A stretch of 19,414 nucleotides of DNA from JANOXC01 sp031418215 (lineage in GTDB: Bacteria; Bacteroidota; Bacteroidia; AKYH767-A; OLB10), in assembly GCA_031418215.1 (NCBI GenBank), contig JANOXC010000189.1, forward strand, positions 1-19,414, in the 5' to 3' direction. The translations under genes were made by a program, and so were the position numbers. Under the pieces are notes generated by a model, which searched no databases, had not been told where the DNA came from, and saw only the letters and a program-made list of their open reading frames with translations. Below, piece by piece: positions 1-8,268 of the stretch. The number at the start of each line of letters is the position of its first letter. Position 1 is the first letter of the stretch.

Positions 1-519
1 CGATTTCAGGAAGCAATAACTATGGCATACCATACTTATCATGGATTGCAAACCCGCATTATCAGAATATTTAATACCTATGGCCCACGCATGCGATTAA
101 ATGATGGTCGTGTGTTACCTGCTTTCATTGGTCAGGCCATACGCGGCGAAGACCTCACCGTTTTTGGAGATGGCAGTCATACTCGCTCTTTTTGTTATGT
201 GGATGATTTGGTGGAAGGAATTTACCGTTTATTATTCAGCGACTATGTTTATCCGGTCAATGTAGGGAACCCTGAAGAAATTACCATCAAGCAATTTGGC
301 GAAGAGATTATCAGATTGACAGGAACCTCACAGAAAATTATATATAAAGAATTACCCCAGGATGATCCAAAACAGCGCAGGCCTGATATAAAAAAGGCAA
401 GAGAATTGTTGGGATGGGAACCAAAAGTAAATCGTGCCGAAGGCTTGAAAAGGACGCTTGCCTTTTTTAAAAGCCTGCCTCATGAAGAATTATATAAAAC
501 AGCACATCGTTTCGCATGA
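1..519 (+). CDS. uxs: UDP-glucuronate decarboxylase (UDP-xylose synthase family), 5'-truncated
   Basis: This is the C-terminal part of an extended short-chain dehydrogenase/reductase that, in its family, oxidises UDP-glucuronate at C4, decarboxylates it and reduces it to UDP-xylose in the cytosol. The reading frame is open from base 1, and the residues before the first ATG (base 22) read RFQEAIT. In the UXS family this directly follows the catalytic YxxxK, so the start and Rossmann half lie left of the window and the ATG at 22 is internal. Family-typical stretches are IRIFNTYGPRM, NDGRVLPAFI, FGDGSHTRSFCYVDD and the C-terminal RRPDIKKARELLGWEP. The stop is TGA at 517-519. It lies about 70 bp before the WbpD-type gene on the same strand and probably belongs to the same locus. 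UDP-xylose synthase is the best match; another UDP-uronate epimerase is less likely. Confidence 0.9.
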   Translation, partial: RFQEAITMAYHTYHGLQTRIIRIFNTYGPRMRLNDGRVLPAFIGQAIRGEDLTVFGDGSHTRSFCYVDDLVEGIYRLLFSDYVYPVNVGNPEEITIKQFGEEIIRLTGTSQKIIYKELPQDDPKQRRPDIKKARELLGWEPKVNRAEGLKRTLAFFKSLPHEELYKTAHRFA

Positions 520-589
520 TTCATTGTTGTGCAACAGCTATATATATTGTTATTTGTATTTAAATCACCTTCATCACTGAATTGTTTTT

Positions 590-1162
590 ATGAATTATAA
601 AGCTCATCCCACTGCGGTTATTGATGAAGGTTGCGATATTGGAGACGGAACCAGGATTTGGCATTTTTCACATATTATGTCCAATTGTAAAATAGGGGAG
701 AATTGTAACATCGGCCAGAATGTAGTGGTGTCACCGGGCGTTATACTGGGGCAAAATGTGAAAGTGCAAAATAATGTTTCTATATATACCGGTGTTACCT
801 GCGAAGATGATGTCTTTCTGGGTCCAAGTATGGTTTTCACCAATGTGATCAATCCACGCAGTGCTGTAAACAGGAAAGGTCAATACTTAAAGACAATAGT
901 AAAGAAAGGCGCAACGATTGGTGCCAATGCCACTATTGTATGTGGGCATAACATCGGAGCTTATGCTTTCATTGGTGCCGGAGCCGTTGTTACAAAAGAA
1001 ATTCCTGACTATGCTTTGGTAATGGGAAACCCCGCACGACATTCGGGATGGATGAGCGAATATGGTCATCGTTTGCATTTTGACGGACAAGGATTTGCAA
1101 CATGTCAGGAAAGTGGCGAGAGATATGAATTAAAGGAGAATCACGTAAAAAAAATAGGATAG
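590..1162 (+). CDS. wbpD: WbpD/WlbB-type UDP-3-amino-GlcNAcA N-acetyltransferase
   Basis: A 190-residue left-handed beta-helix acyltransferase. In the WbpD/WlbB family it acetylates the 3-amino group of UDP-2-acetamido-3-amino-2,3-dideoxy-glucuronate using acetyl-CoA, giving UDP-GlcNAc(3NAc)A. Imperfect hexapeptide repeats run from about residue 14 to 145 (for example IGENCNIGQNVVVSPGV and KKGATIGANATIVCG). The C-terminal IPDYALVMGNPARHSGWMSEYG is the usual end of the helix, where acetyl-CoA binds, followed by a short cap. Length is normal for the family. The start is ATG 590, with no Shine-Dalgarno sequence, as is usual in Bacteroidota. The next gene is the matching WbpB-type dehydrogenase 49 bp downstream, which supports this substrate over a generic sugar acetyltransferase. 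The aminotransferase that would make its substrate is not in the window. Confidence 0.88.
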   Translation: MNYKAHPTAVIDEGCDIGDGTRIWHFSHIMSNCKIGENCNIGQNVVVSPGVILGQNVKVQNNVSIYTGVTCEDDVFLGPSMVFTNVINPRSAVNRKGQYLKTIVKKGATIGANATIVCGHNIGAYAFIGAGAVVTKEIPDYALVMGNPARHSGWMSEYGHRLHFDGQGFATCQESGERYELKENHVKKIG

Positions 1163-1211
1163 TATATTTTTATTAGTTAGCATTAAATCATTTCATATTG
1201 ATTAACAAATA

Positions 1212-2267
1212 ATGAATTATAAGGATAGGAAAATAAAGTTCGCAATTGTTGGCAGTGGTCATATTGGCAAACGACATGCAGAGATGATTAGGCGCAATAA
1301 CGAAGCGGAATTAGTTGCTATGTGCGACATCAAGCCAAAGGATAGCCTGAAACTCGATGCATTTGATGATGTGCCTTTTTATAACAGTCTGGAGGAAATG
1401 CTGAATGCTGATATCGAAATTGATGTAGTGAATGTATGCACCCCTAATGGGTTACATGCTGCAAATTCATTAATGGCTTTGGAGAAGGGGAAACATGTGG
1501 TTTGTGAGAAGCCGATGGCAATTTCAAAAGCAGATTGCGAAAAAGTAATATATAAAGCATTGCAGGTTAACCGCAGTGTTTTCGGCGTAATGCAAAATCG
1601 ATATTCTCCTCCCAGCTACTGGCTCAAGGAAGTGATTGAGAAAAAGCTCTTAGGTGATATATATATTGTTCAGTTAAATTGTTTCTGGAACAGGGACGAC
1701 CGTTATTACACTGCGGGGAACTGGAAAGGCTCATCCGATTTGGATGGTGGTACTTTATTTACCCAGTTCTCCCATTTTATAGATATAATGTTCTGGGTCT
1801 TCGGGGATATTACAGATATACAGGCTCGGTTCAAGGATTTTAACCATCAGCATTTAACAGCGTTTGAAGATTCAGGAATAGTCAATTTCAGTTTTCTAAA
1901 TGGTGGTATTGGTTCTGTTAATTACACCACATCTGCCTGGGACGTAAACTTGGAAAGCAGTATTACTGTTATCGGCAGTCAGGGTAGTTTGAAGATAGGT
2001 GGCCAATATATGAATAAAGTGGAGCGTTGTCATATCAAAAATTATACGATGCCCGAACTGCCACCAGTGAATCCGGCCAATGATTATGGTGCATATAAAG
2101 GATCAGCAGCAAACCATCATTATATTATTGAAAATGTAATTGATACACTCAAAGGCAGAACTATTATGACAACCAATGCGCTGGAAGGACTGAAAGTCGT
2201 TGAGATCATAGAACGCATTTATTCTTTACGAAATATTAATAAACCTTTAATTAAGTCAAATAAGTAG
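1212..2267 (+). CDS. wbpB: WbpB/WlbA-type UDP-GlcNAcA 3-dehydrogenase (Gfo/Idh/MocA family)
   Basis: A 351-residue Gfo/Idh/MocA oxidoreductase. The family member WbpB/WlbA oxidises C3 of UDP-N-acetylglucosaminuronate with NAD, preparing it for amination. The Rossmann motif GSGHIGKRH is at residues 14-22, and the EKP motif that carries the conserved Lys is at 99-101. The catalytic-region pattern GGT followed by H188 and D191 (SHFIDIMFW) is present, as is the sugar-binding WNRDDRYYTAGNWKGS stretch typical of WlbA. It sits between the WbpD-type acetyltransferase and the UDP-sugar 6-dehydrogenase that would supply its substrate, and only 5 bp separate it from the latter. Co-transcription is very likely. 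The specific substrate is inferred from resemblance and neighbours; the family alone is broad. Confidence 0.87.
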   Translation: MNYKDRKIKFAIVGSGHIGKRHAEMIRRNNEAELVAMCDIKPKDSLKLDAFDDVPFYNSLEEMLNADIEIDVVNVCTPNGLHAANSLMALEKGKHVVCEKPMAISKADCEKVIYKALQVNRSVFGVMQNRYSPPSYWLKEVIEKKLLGDIYIVQLNCFWNRDDRYYTAGNWKGSSDLDGGTLFTQFSHFIDIMFWVFGDITDIQARFKDFNHQHLTAFEDSGIVNFSFLNGGIGSVNYTTSAWDVNLESSITVIGSQGSLKIGGQYMNKVERCHIKNYTMPELPPVNPANDYGAYKGSAANHHYIIENVIDTLKGRTIMTTNALEGLKVVEIIERIYSLRNINKPLIKSNK

Positions 2268-2272
2268 TAATT

Positions 2273-3562
2273 ATGTATAAGGAAATTTTAAATAAAGAGA
2301 ATAAGATAGCAGTTATCGGACTTGGTTATGTGGGCCTTCCAATAGCTATTGAGTTTGCAAAGCAAGTAGCCGTTATTGGTTTTGATATAAATGCAAAACG
2401 CATTGAAATGATGCAAAACAATATTGATCCAAGTGGTGAATTGGATACCAGTGCTTTTGCAAATACCGATATCGTATTTTCGGATTCAATTGATGTGCTT
2501 CGCCAGGCCAACTTTTTTATTGTTGCAGTTCCAACTCCTATAGATGAACATAAGCTTCCTGATCTTAAACCATTATTAGGTGCGACAAAGACTATCGGAA
2601 TGGCTTTAAAGAAAGGTGATTATGTGGTTTATGAATCAACGGTATATCCCGGATGTACCGAGGAAGATTGCATTCCGGTTTTGGAAGAAGTGTCAGGATT
2701 GAAATTTATGACAGATTTTAAAGTAGGCTATTCACCTGAGAGGATTAATCCCGGTGATAAGTTGCACACTTTATCTAGCATCACAAAAGTTGTTTCCGGT
2801 TGTGATGAAGAGTCGTCGGAAGAGATTGCAAAAGTTTATGAATTAGTTGTTAAAGCCGGTGTTTTTCGCGCTTCCTGCATTAAGGTCGCGGAAGCTGCAA
2901 AAATCATTGAGAATACTCAACGAGATGTAAACATTGCATTGATGAATGAACTTTCCATTATTTTCAATAAAATGGGAATCAATACTTATGAAGTGCTGGA
3001 AGCTGCCGGAACAAAATGGAATTTTTTAAAGTTTGCACCAGGCCTCGTTGGTGGACATTGTATAGGCGTAGATCCTTATTATCTTACTTATAAAGCACAG
3101 GAATTAGGTTATCACTCGCAGGTTATTAATTCAGGCCGCTATGTAAATGACTCTATGGGATTTTATGTGGCAAAACAAACAGTAAAAAAATTAATTGCTA
3201 TGGGAAAAGACATAGCAAAAGCAAAAGTGCTGGTAATGGGCGCTACTTTTAAGGAAGATGTTGAAGATATCAGGAATTCAAAAGTATCTGATGTCGTAAA
3301 TGAGTTTAAATCTTATGGCGTTAATGTAGATGTGGTGGATCCGCATGCATCCAGTGATCAAGTAAAAGAAGAATATGGATTTGAATTACTTGCAAAACCG
3401 GGCAGTAATTATGATGCAATCATGGTAAGTGTGAATCACAAGGAATACACTGTTATGACAGAAGAAGATTTTAAAAAGTTGTGCAATGAAAAGGCGCTTA
3501 TTGTTGATTTAAAAGGTTTATATCGGGGCAAGTTCAAAACATTAAAATATTGGAGTTTGTAA
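2273..3562 (+). CDS. tviB: UDP-N-acetylhexosamine 6-dehydrogenase (TviB/WbpO type)
   Basis: A 429-residue UDP-glucose/GDP-mannose dehydrogenase-superfamily enzyme that oxidises the C6 hydroxyl of a UDP-HexNAc to the uronate in two NAD-dependent steps. The N-terminal NAD-binding motif GLGYVGLP is at residues 16-23. ESTVYPG (121-127) and YSPERINPG (153-161) are characteristic of the branch that includes TviB, WbpO and CapL. The catalytic Cys is C263 in GGHCIGVDPYYL, and the C-terminal domain carries GATFKEDVEDIRNS. Length is full. The start is ATG 2273, 5 bp after wbpB. In this branch the substrate is UDP-GlcNAc or UDP-GalNAc, and sequence alone cannot separate them. The WbpB/WbpD-type neighbours and the TviC/WbpP-type epimerase downstream both favour UDP-GlcNAc, with UDP-GlcNAcA as the branch-point product. 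Confidence 0.9.
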   Translation: MYKEILNKENKIAVIGLGYVGLPIAIEFAKQVAVIGFDINAKRIEMMQNNIDPSGELDTSAFANTDIVFSDSIDVLRQANFFIVAVPTPIDEHKLPDLKPLLGATKTIGMALKKGDYVVYESTVYPGCTEEDCIPVLEEVSGLKFMTDFKVGYSPERINPGDKLHTLSSITKVVSGCDEESSEEIAKVYELVVKAGVFRASCIKVAEAAKIIENTQRDVNIALMNELSIIFNKMGINTYEVLEAAGTKWNFLKFAPGLVGGHCIGVDPYYLTYKAQELGYHSQVINSGRYVNDSMGFYVAKQTVKKLIAMGKDIAKAKVLVMGATFKEDVEDIRNSKVSDVVNEFKSYGVNVDVVDPHASSDQVKEEYGFELLAKPGSNYDAIMVSVNHKEYTVMTEEDFKKLCNEKALIVDLKGLYRGKFKTLKYWSL

Positions 3563-3617
3563 ATAATTAGCAACCGAGTGAATACAAATATATATAGTGC
3601 GATTAGGAATCAATCAA

Positions 3618-4661
3618 ATGGAAAATAAAAGGAAGGTTCTTGTTACAGGTGGAATGGGCTATATTGGCTCACATACTGTAGTGGAATTAATTAATAAAGG
3701 ATATGAGGTTTCAATTTTGGATAACCTCAGTAATTCACGATTAGAAGTTGTCGATTCAATTGAGAAGATTACTGGAACCCGTCCTCTTTTTGCAAACATT
3801 GATTTAAATAATAAGACTGCTGTAAATGAGTTTCTGCATATTCATCCGATTGATGCTATCATTCATTTTGCTGCATATAAAAGCGTAAACGAATCTGTAA
3901 ATAAACCTTTGGAGTATTATCGCAATAACCTTGTATCGTTGCTCAATCTTTTAGAACTATGTCAGCAATACAATGTAAATAATTTTGTTTTCTCCTCTTC
4001 TTGTTCTGTTTATGGCGAGCCCGATCGTTTGCCGATTGATGAGTTTGCAGAGGTTAAAAAAGCGGAGAGCCCTTATGCCAATACAAAAAAAATTGGTGAA
4101 GATATTTTGGTTGACCTTTCAAAAACAAATGATGTTATGAAAGTAATTTCATTGCGTTACTTTAATCCTGTTGGCGGGCACCCTTCGGCACTAATTGGCG
4201 AGTACCCGCTGGGGGCACCGCAAAATTTATTTCCTGTTATCACACAAACGGCTATTGGTAAGCGCCCTTCGATGAAAGTATTTGGCAATGATTACAACAC
4301 GCCGGATGGCAGTTGTGTGCGTGATTATATTCATGTTATGGATATTGCTGCGGCACATGTAGTTGCCATTGAGCGTATGCTGGAAGGTAAAAGTAAGGCA
4401 ACATACGAATTGTTTAACCTGGGTACGGGGAAAGGGTTAACTGTGCTGGAAGTCATTTATGCTTTTGAAAAAATATCAGGTGTTAAACTAAATTATGAAA
4501 TTGTAGGTAGAAGAGCCGGTGATGTTGAGAAAATTTATGCCGATACCACGTATGCAAATAATGAGTTGGGATGGAGAGCTCTTAGAACGCTGGAGGATAT
4601 GGTGACTTCTTCGTGGGCATGGGAGCAGGTGTTACAAAAAGAAGCAGTAAGCAAAAGCTAG
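3618..4661 (+). CDS. galE: UDP-glucose 4-epimerase
   Basis: A 347-residue extended SDR that interconverts UDP-glucose and UDP-galactose, and in some members their N-acetyl forms, through a 4-keto intermediate with tightly bound NAD. The NAD motif reads GGMGYIGSH (residues 11-19), with Met where Ala is usual. The catalytic residues are in SSCSVYG (128-133) and Y153-x3-K157 (YANTK). GalE-specific stretches are LRYFNPVGGHPS, IGEYPLGAPQNLFPVI, DGSCVRDYIHVMD and the C-terminal RRAGDVEKIYAD. The frame stays open upstream to a GTG at 3597. ATG 3618 is preferred because it sits right before the conserved beta strand and has AGGA about 9 nt upstream. It is the fifth gene of the nucleotide-sugar block, 55 bp after tviB across an AT-rich TATATATA spacer. 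Confidence 0.94.
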   Translation: MENKRKVLVTGGMGYIGSHTVVELINKGYEVSILDNLSNSRLEVVDSIEKITGTRPLFANIDLNNKTAVNEFLHIHPIDAIIHFAAYKSVNESVNKPLEYYRNNLVSLLNLLELCQQYNVNNFVFSSSCSVYGEPDRLPIDEFAEVKKAESPYANTKKIGEDILVDLSKTNDVMKVISLRYFNPVGGHPSALIGEYPLGAPQNLFPVITQTAIGKRPSMKVFGNDYNTPDGSCVRDYIHVMDIAAAHVVAIERMLEGKSKATYELFNLGTGKGLTVLEVIYAFEKISGVKLNYEIVGRRAGDVEKIYADTTYANNELGWRALRTLEDMVTSSWAWEQVLQKEAVSKS

Positions 4662-4712
4662 ATTTATATATATTACTAATCAGGTAACCAATATCACAAT
4701 AAAAGATTTAAG

Positions 4713-5768
4713 ATGGATAAGTTCATATTAATAACCGGAGGCGCCGGATTTATCGGCTCGCATTTAGTTCGGCATTTTGTGAAGAATTATCCCGGGTACC
4801 ATATTGTGAACCTTGATAAGCTGACCTATGCAGGCAATCTTGCTAATTTGCGTGACGTTGAACGGGCGCCCAATTATACTTTTGTAAAGGGAGACATTTG
4901 TGATGCCTCTTTATTAGCCTTTTTATTTAATAAATATCATTTTGAAGGTGTAATTCATCTCGCTGCTGAATCGCATGTCGACAGAAGTATTGCCAATCCA
5001 ATGGATTTTGTCGCAACGAACATTGTTGGCACTGTTGCTTTATTAAATGCAGCTATAAATGAGTGGAAGGCAGACTTCAGTGGTAAAAGATTTTATCATG
5101 TAAGTACTGATGAGGTTTATGGTTCATTAGGAAAAACAGGATTGTTTACTGAAGCAACGGCTTACGATCCACGCAGTCCATATTCCGCAAGTAAAGCAAG
5201 TTCCGATCACTTGGTGCGGGCTTATCATCACACCTATAAGTTGCCAATTGTAATTTCTAATTGTTCGAACAATTACGGAGCTTATCAGTTTCCGGAGAAG
5301 TTAATACCGCTGGCAATAAATAATATCCTTCATAATAAACCTATTCCTGTTTATGGTAAAGGTGAAAATATACGCGATTGGTTATTTGTAGAAGATCATG
5401 TGGCCGCTATTGATGTTATTTATCATTCTGGAAATGATGGGGAGACTTATAATATCGGCGGAATTAATGAATGGACAAATCTGGATTTGATTTATTTGCT
5501 TTGTGATAGCATGGATAATAAATTGAGTAAGCCAACAGGAACGACACGTAAGTTAATTACGTTTGTAAAGGATAGGGCAGGGCATGATCTTCGTTATGCT
5601 ATCGACTCTTCAAAACTGCAACGTGAACTAAGTTGGAAACCATCATTGCAATTTCGGGAGGGATTGGATAAAACGATTGATTGGTATCTTGCTAATAAGG
5701 ATTGGATGCAGGAAGTTACATCAGGGGATTATCAGCATTATTACGAACGGCAATATCAAATGCGTTAA
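4713..5768 (+). CDS. rmlB: dTDP-glucose 4,6-dehydratase
   Basis: A 351-residue extended SDR that converts dTDP-glucose to dTDP-4-keto-6-deoxyglucose, the branch point to rhamnose and many other deoxysugars. The NAD motif GGAGFIGSH is at residues 9-17. The dehydratase signature STDEVYG is at 131-137 with acid/base pair D133/E134, and the catalytic Y157-x3-K161 lies in PYSASK. The RmlB hallmarks HLAAESHVDRSI, NCSNNYGAYQFPEKLIPL, GENIRDWLFVEDH and DRAGHDLRYAID are all present. Length is normal. It follows galE by about 50 bp in the same direction. rmlA, rmlC and rmlD are absent, so the final deoxysugar cannot be named from this window. Confidence 0.95.
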   Translation: MDKFILITGGAGFIGSHLVRHFVKNYPGYHIVNLDKLTYAGNLANLRDVERAPNYTFVKGDICDASLLAFLFNKYHFEGVIHLAAESHVDRSIANPMDFVATNIVGTVALLNAAINEWKADFSGKRFYHVSTDEVYGSLGKTGLFTEATAYDPRSPYSASKASSDHLVRAYHHTYKLPIVISNCSNNYGAYQFPEKLIPLAINNILHNKPIPVYGKGENIRDWLFVEDHVAAIDVIYHSGNDGETYNIGGINEWTNLDLIYLLCDSMDNKLSKPTGTTRKLITFVKDRAGHDLRYAIDSSKLQRELSWKPSLQFREGLDKTIDWYLANKDWMQEVTSGDYQHYYERQYQMR

Positions 5769-5792
5769 TTTTGTTGCTGTTTTACAAATGAC

Positions 5793-6800
5793 ATGACAAA
5801 TCATCCCATTTTTAAATATCAGTACCATTCACCGGCAATTGCACATTCATCCATTTTAATAACCGGAGGTGCCGGTTTCATTGGTTCCAACATTGTTGAA
5901 TATTTACTTTTAAACGGGGTTTCAAAAGTTCGGGTACTGGATAACCTCAGTAATGGCTTTGGTAGAAATGTTGAGCCATTTTTATCGAATCCTGCATATG
6001 AATTTATAGAAGGTGATATTACAAATATGGAGACTTGCAGAAAGGCCTGTTTGGGAATGGACCTCGTAACGCACCAAGCTGCGTTGGGATCTGTTCCAAG
6101 ATCTATTAAAAATCCTATTGCAACCCATGAGTCTAATACAACGGGCTTTCTGAACATGATGATTGCTGCACGTGAAGAAGGCGTTCGACGTTTTATATAT
6201 GCCAGTTCTTCCTCGGTATACGGTGATAGTACCGCGTCTCCTAAAACAGAAAAAGCATTGGGAAATCCCTTGTCACCTTATGCAGTTTCAAAACTTACCA
6301 ATGAATTGTATGCTGCTGTTTTCGCCTTGAATTATGGAATGGAAGTAATAGGGCTTCGTTATTTTAATGTTTTTGGCCCACGCCAGGATCCCAATGGTCC
6401 TTATGCAGCAGCAATTCCTTTATTTATGAATGCCATGCTTTTAGGAACAAATGCAACTATTTACGGTGATGGTATGCAAACCCGCGATTTTACTTTTGTT
6501 GAGAATGCTGTTCAAGCGAATATACGGGCATTATATACTACGAATAAAGAAGCATTGAATAAGGTTTATAATGTAGCAGTTGGGGAAAGTGTTTCCGTAA
6601 ATGAATTGTTTCAGGTGATAAGTGAGCTCACCAAGAGTGAAAAACAACCTGAATATGCAGGGGAAAGAAAGGGAGATATTAAAAAGTCGCTTGCCGATGT
6701 CTCTATGGCAAAGAAATTGCTAGGCTATGATCCTCATTTCCATTTGAAAGAAGGATTGATGCATACCATTGATTGGTTTGCTAAAGTATACACACAATGA
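5793..6800 (+). CDS. wbpP: UDP-GlcNAc/UDP-GlcNAcA 4-epimerase (WbpP/TviC type)
   Basis: A 335-residue extended SDR. WbpP and TviC interconvert UDP-GlcNAc with UDP-GalNAc, or UDP-GlcNAcA with UDP-GalNAcA. About 20 residues precede the NAD motif GGAGFIGSN (25-33), as in WbpP, which supports the ATG at 5793. QAALGSVPRSI (about 95-105) is the signature that separates this group from GalE. The active site is SSSSVYG (138-144) with Y163-x3-K167 (YAVSK). The C-terminal AGERKGDIKKSLADVSMAKKLLGY is typical of the group. It lies 24 bp after rmlB, and its stop overlaps the next start as ATGATGA. A 6-dehydrogenase of the TviB/WbpO group in the same cluster suggests the pair makes UDP-GalNAcA, though the free UDP-HexNAc may also be a substrate. 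Confidence 0.88.
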   Translation: MTNHPIFKYQYHSPAIAHSSILITGGAGFIGSNIVEYLLLNGVSKVRVLDNLSNGFGRNVEPFLSNPAYEFIEGDITNMETCRKACLGMDLVTHQAALGSVPRSIKNPIATHESNTTGFLNMMIAAREEGVRRFIYASSSSVYGDSTASPKTEKALGNPLSPYAVSKLTNELYAAVFALNYGMEVIGLRYFNVFGPRQDPNGPYAAAIPLFMNAMLLGTNATIYGDGMQTRDFTFVENAVQANIRALYTTNKEALNKVYNVAVGESVSVNELFQVISELTKSEKQPEYAGERKGDIKKSLADVSMAKKLLGYDPHFHLKEGLMHTIDWFAKVYTQ

Positions 6801-7549
6801 TGAAGTCTTTTTTTAATATTTTTTCTTCCGGTAAAGAGAAGCAAGTCGGAGTAGCAGATTTTTCAAATTTGATGACAGACATGCACTCTCATTTGATTCC
6901 AGGAATTGATGATGGTGCTAAAACAATTGAGGACAGTATTGCTTTAATCAGGGAACTTAACAGCGCAGGTTTTTCAAGGTTAATCACCACTCCTCATATA
7001 ATGAGTGATTACTATAAAAATACGCCTGAGATTATTAATGAAGGACTTGAAACAGTGCGTGCTGCATTATTGGTTGAAAAAATTCCGGTTCAGATAGATG
7101 CTGCCGCTGAATATTATATTGATGATGGTTTTCTGCAGAAATTGGAGAATGAACGGCTGTTGACATTTGGAGACAACTACTTGCTTGTAGAGATTTCCTA
7201 CATGAACCCCCCTGACAATATCCGTGAGATTTTTTTCCGTACAATGGTATTAGGATATAAACCAATTCTTGCACACCCTGAAAGATACCCTTACTGGTAT
7301 AATAATTTTGACGAGTATCGAACGATTCGTGATTCAGGAATTGCTCTCCAGCTAAATTTAAATTCATTAACCGGATATTATGGCCCGGATGCCAAAAGGA
7401 TTGCAGAGAAATTAATAGATAATTCCATGATTGATATGGTGGGATCTGACATGCACCATCAAAAACATGCATTGGCACTGCAAAAGTGTTTGAGTGAAAA
7501 ATACATTCACAAACTTTTTGATTTACATTTGCTCAACAGGTACTTGTAG
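6797..7549 (+). CDS. cpsB: CpsB/YwqE-type PHP-domain tyrosine-protein phosphatase
   Basis: A 250-residue metal-dependent phosphatase of the PHP superfamily. CpsB/YwqE members dephosphorylate the tyrosine autokinases that control the length and export of capsular polysaccharide. The metal ligands are visible: D28-x-H30-x-H32 in TDMHSHLIPGIDDGAK, H67 in TPHIMSDYY, E105 in AAEYY, H160 in HPERYPYW, and D218/H220 in GSDMHH. Length is typical. The start ATG overlaps the preceding stop by 4 nt (ATGA), so the gene is translationally coupled to the epimerase. A second ATG follows at once at 6800. It closes the plus-strand block, and a 200-nt gene-free space follows. The partner kinase (Wzc-like) is not in the window. 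Cytoplasmic: no signal peptide is seen. Confidence 0.9.
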   Translation: MMKSFFNIFSSGKEKQVGVADFSNLMTDMHSHLIPGIDDGAKTIEDSIALIRELNSAGFSRLITTPHIMSDYYKNTPEIINEGLETVRAALLVEKIPVQIDAAAEYYIDDGFLQKLENERLLTFGDNYLLVEISYMNPPDNIREIFFRTMVLGYKPILAHPERYPYWYNNFDEYRTIRDSGIALQLNLNSLTGYYGPDAKRIAEKLIDNSMIDMVGSDMHHQKHALALQKCLSEKYIHKLFDLHLLNRYL

Positions 7550-7655
7550 TTCAGGGTAATTATATAATGTCATAATCGGCTGTTTGCTGTTTAAGGTGTT
7601 GAATTTAATGTTGACTGATGATAGCTACTAGTATTAGAATTTTAATATACTGATT

Positions 7656-7749
7656 TAAATAAACCAAATCAAATCAAACTCAAACAATTAAAACTATTTC
7701 AAACAACTTTAAACCTTAAACGCAAAACCTAATTCTATCAACCATCTCA
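7656..7749. repeat. A-rich CAAA-word intergenic tract
   Basis: The 200-nt space between cpsB and the DinB gene ends in a T-poor stretch made of variants of AAATCAAA, CTCAAACAA and TTTCAAACAA. Near 7710 there are heptad-like units (TAAACCT, TAAACGC, AAAACCT). It resembles the tract at 10619-10674 in wording, though its period is less regular. No hairpin terminator or promoter box was found here. Confidence 0.45.
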
Positions 7750-8232
7750 ATGTTATTAAACCTCTGCAAATACAATACCTGGGCAAATCAAAAAATCACC
7801 GAATATATACTTGCTGCCGGCGAGGCCGAAGCAGACCAAGAGTTGCCAAGCAGTTTTATCACCATCAGGAAAACACTTTATCATATTTGGGATGCGCAAG
7901 TGATCTGGTATTCCCGGATGAACAACATATCTTTCAGTACCTGGCCGAGCAAGGATTTTGTTGGTTCTCTGCAAGAAGGGTGTAATGGTCTGTTGCTAAA
8001 TTCACAGGAATTTGTTGCTCTGGCCGAAAAACGGAATGGCAACTTTAACGGTATCATCACCTATAAAGTCCTGGATGGGAAGGAATATAAGAGCACTACT
8101 GAAGAGATCATAATACATTGCATGAACCACAGCACTTATCATCGGGGGCAATTGATTACCATGCTGCACCAGTCCGGTTTCAAGGATGTTGGTTCTACAG
8201 ATTATATTCGTTTTTGCAGGGAAAAAGGATAA
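7750..8232 (+). CDS. DinB-family four-helix metal-binding protein
   Basis: A 160-residue DinB-like protein: a four-helix bundle with a three-histidine metal site, and no nuclease or polymerase domain. It opens with NLCKYNTWANQKI, the usual first helix. H45 (KTLYHIWDAQ) plus H127 and H131 (MNHSTYHRGQ) match the conserved metal ligands, and the YHRGQ stretch in the last helix is diagnostic. Members include thiol-transferase-related enzymes (bacillithiol/mycothiol S-transferases) and many of unknown role. The bacilliredoxin at 13038 makes a bacillithiol link conceivable, but nothing here proves it. The start is ATG 7750. It stands alone, with 200 nt before it and 36 nt to the next gene's preferred ATG. 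Confidence 0.85.
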   Translation: MLLNLCKYNTWANQKITEYILAAGEAEADQELPSSFITIRKTLYHIWDAQVIWYSRMNNISFSTWPSKDFVGSLQEGCNGLLLNSQEFVALAEKRNGNFNGIITYKVLDGKEYKSTTEEIIIHCMNHSTYHRGQLITMLHQSGFKDVGSTDYIRFCREKG

Positions 8233-8268
8233 CTTTTTTGAGTTTTTCACGTATAAACGAACGTGATA

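Noticed and set aside
519..560. Short GTTGTGCAAC palindrome after the uxs stop
   Set aside because: The stem is about 5 bp with a 2-nt loop and no T-run, so it is too weak for a terminator.
590..1222. Same first codons (ATGAATTATAA) in wbpD and wbpB
   Set aside because: The identity is too short, and the surrounding sequence differs. No sign of a duplication.
3597..3617. GTG 3597 as the galE start
   Set aside because: It would add seven residues not seen in GalE. ATG 3618 directly precedes the conserved first strand and has AGGA upstream.
3718..5954. 17-nt identity between galE (3718-3734) and wbpP (5938-5954)
   Set aside because: Both encode the LDNLSN strand of homologous SDR folds. Shared ancestry and codon preference explain it, and no longer identity extends around it.
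7035..7478. 147-codon minus-strand ORF within the cpsB gene
   Set aside because: It is antisense to the PHP-domain metal-binding region, which is clearly coding on the plus strand, and has no recognisable motif.
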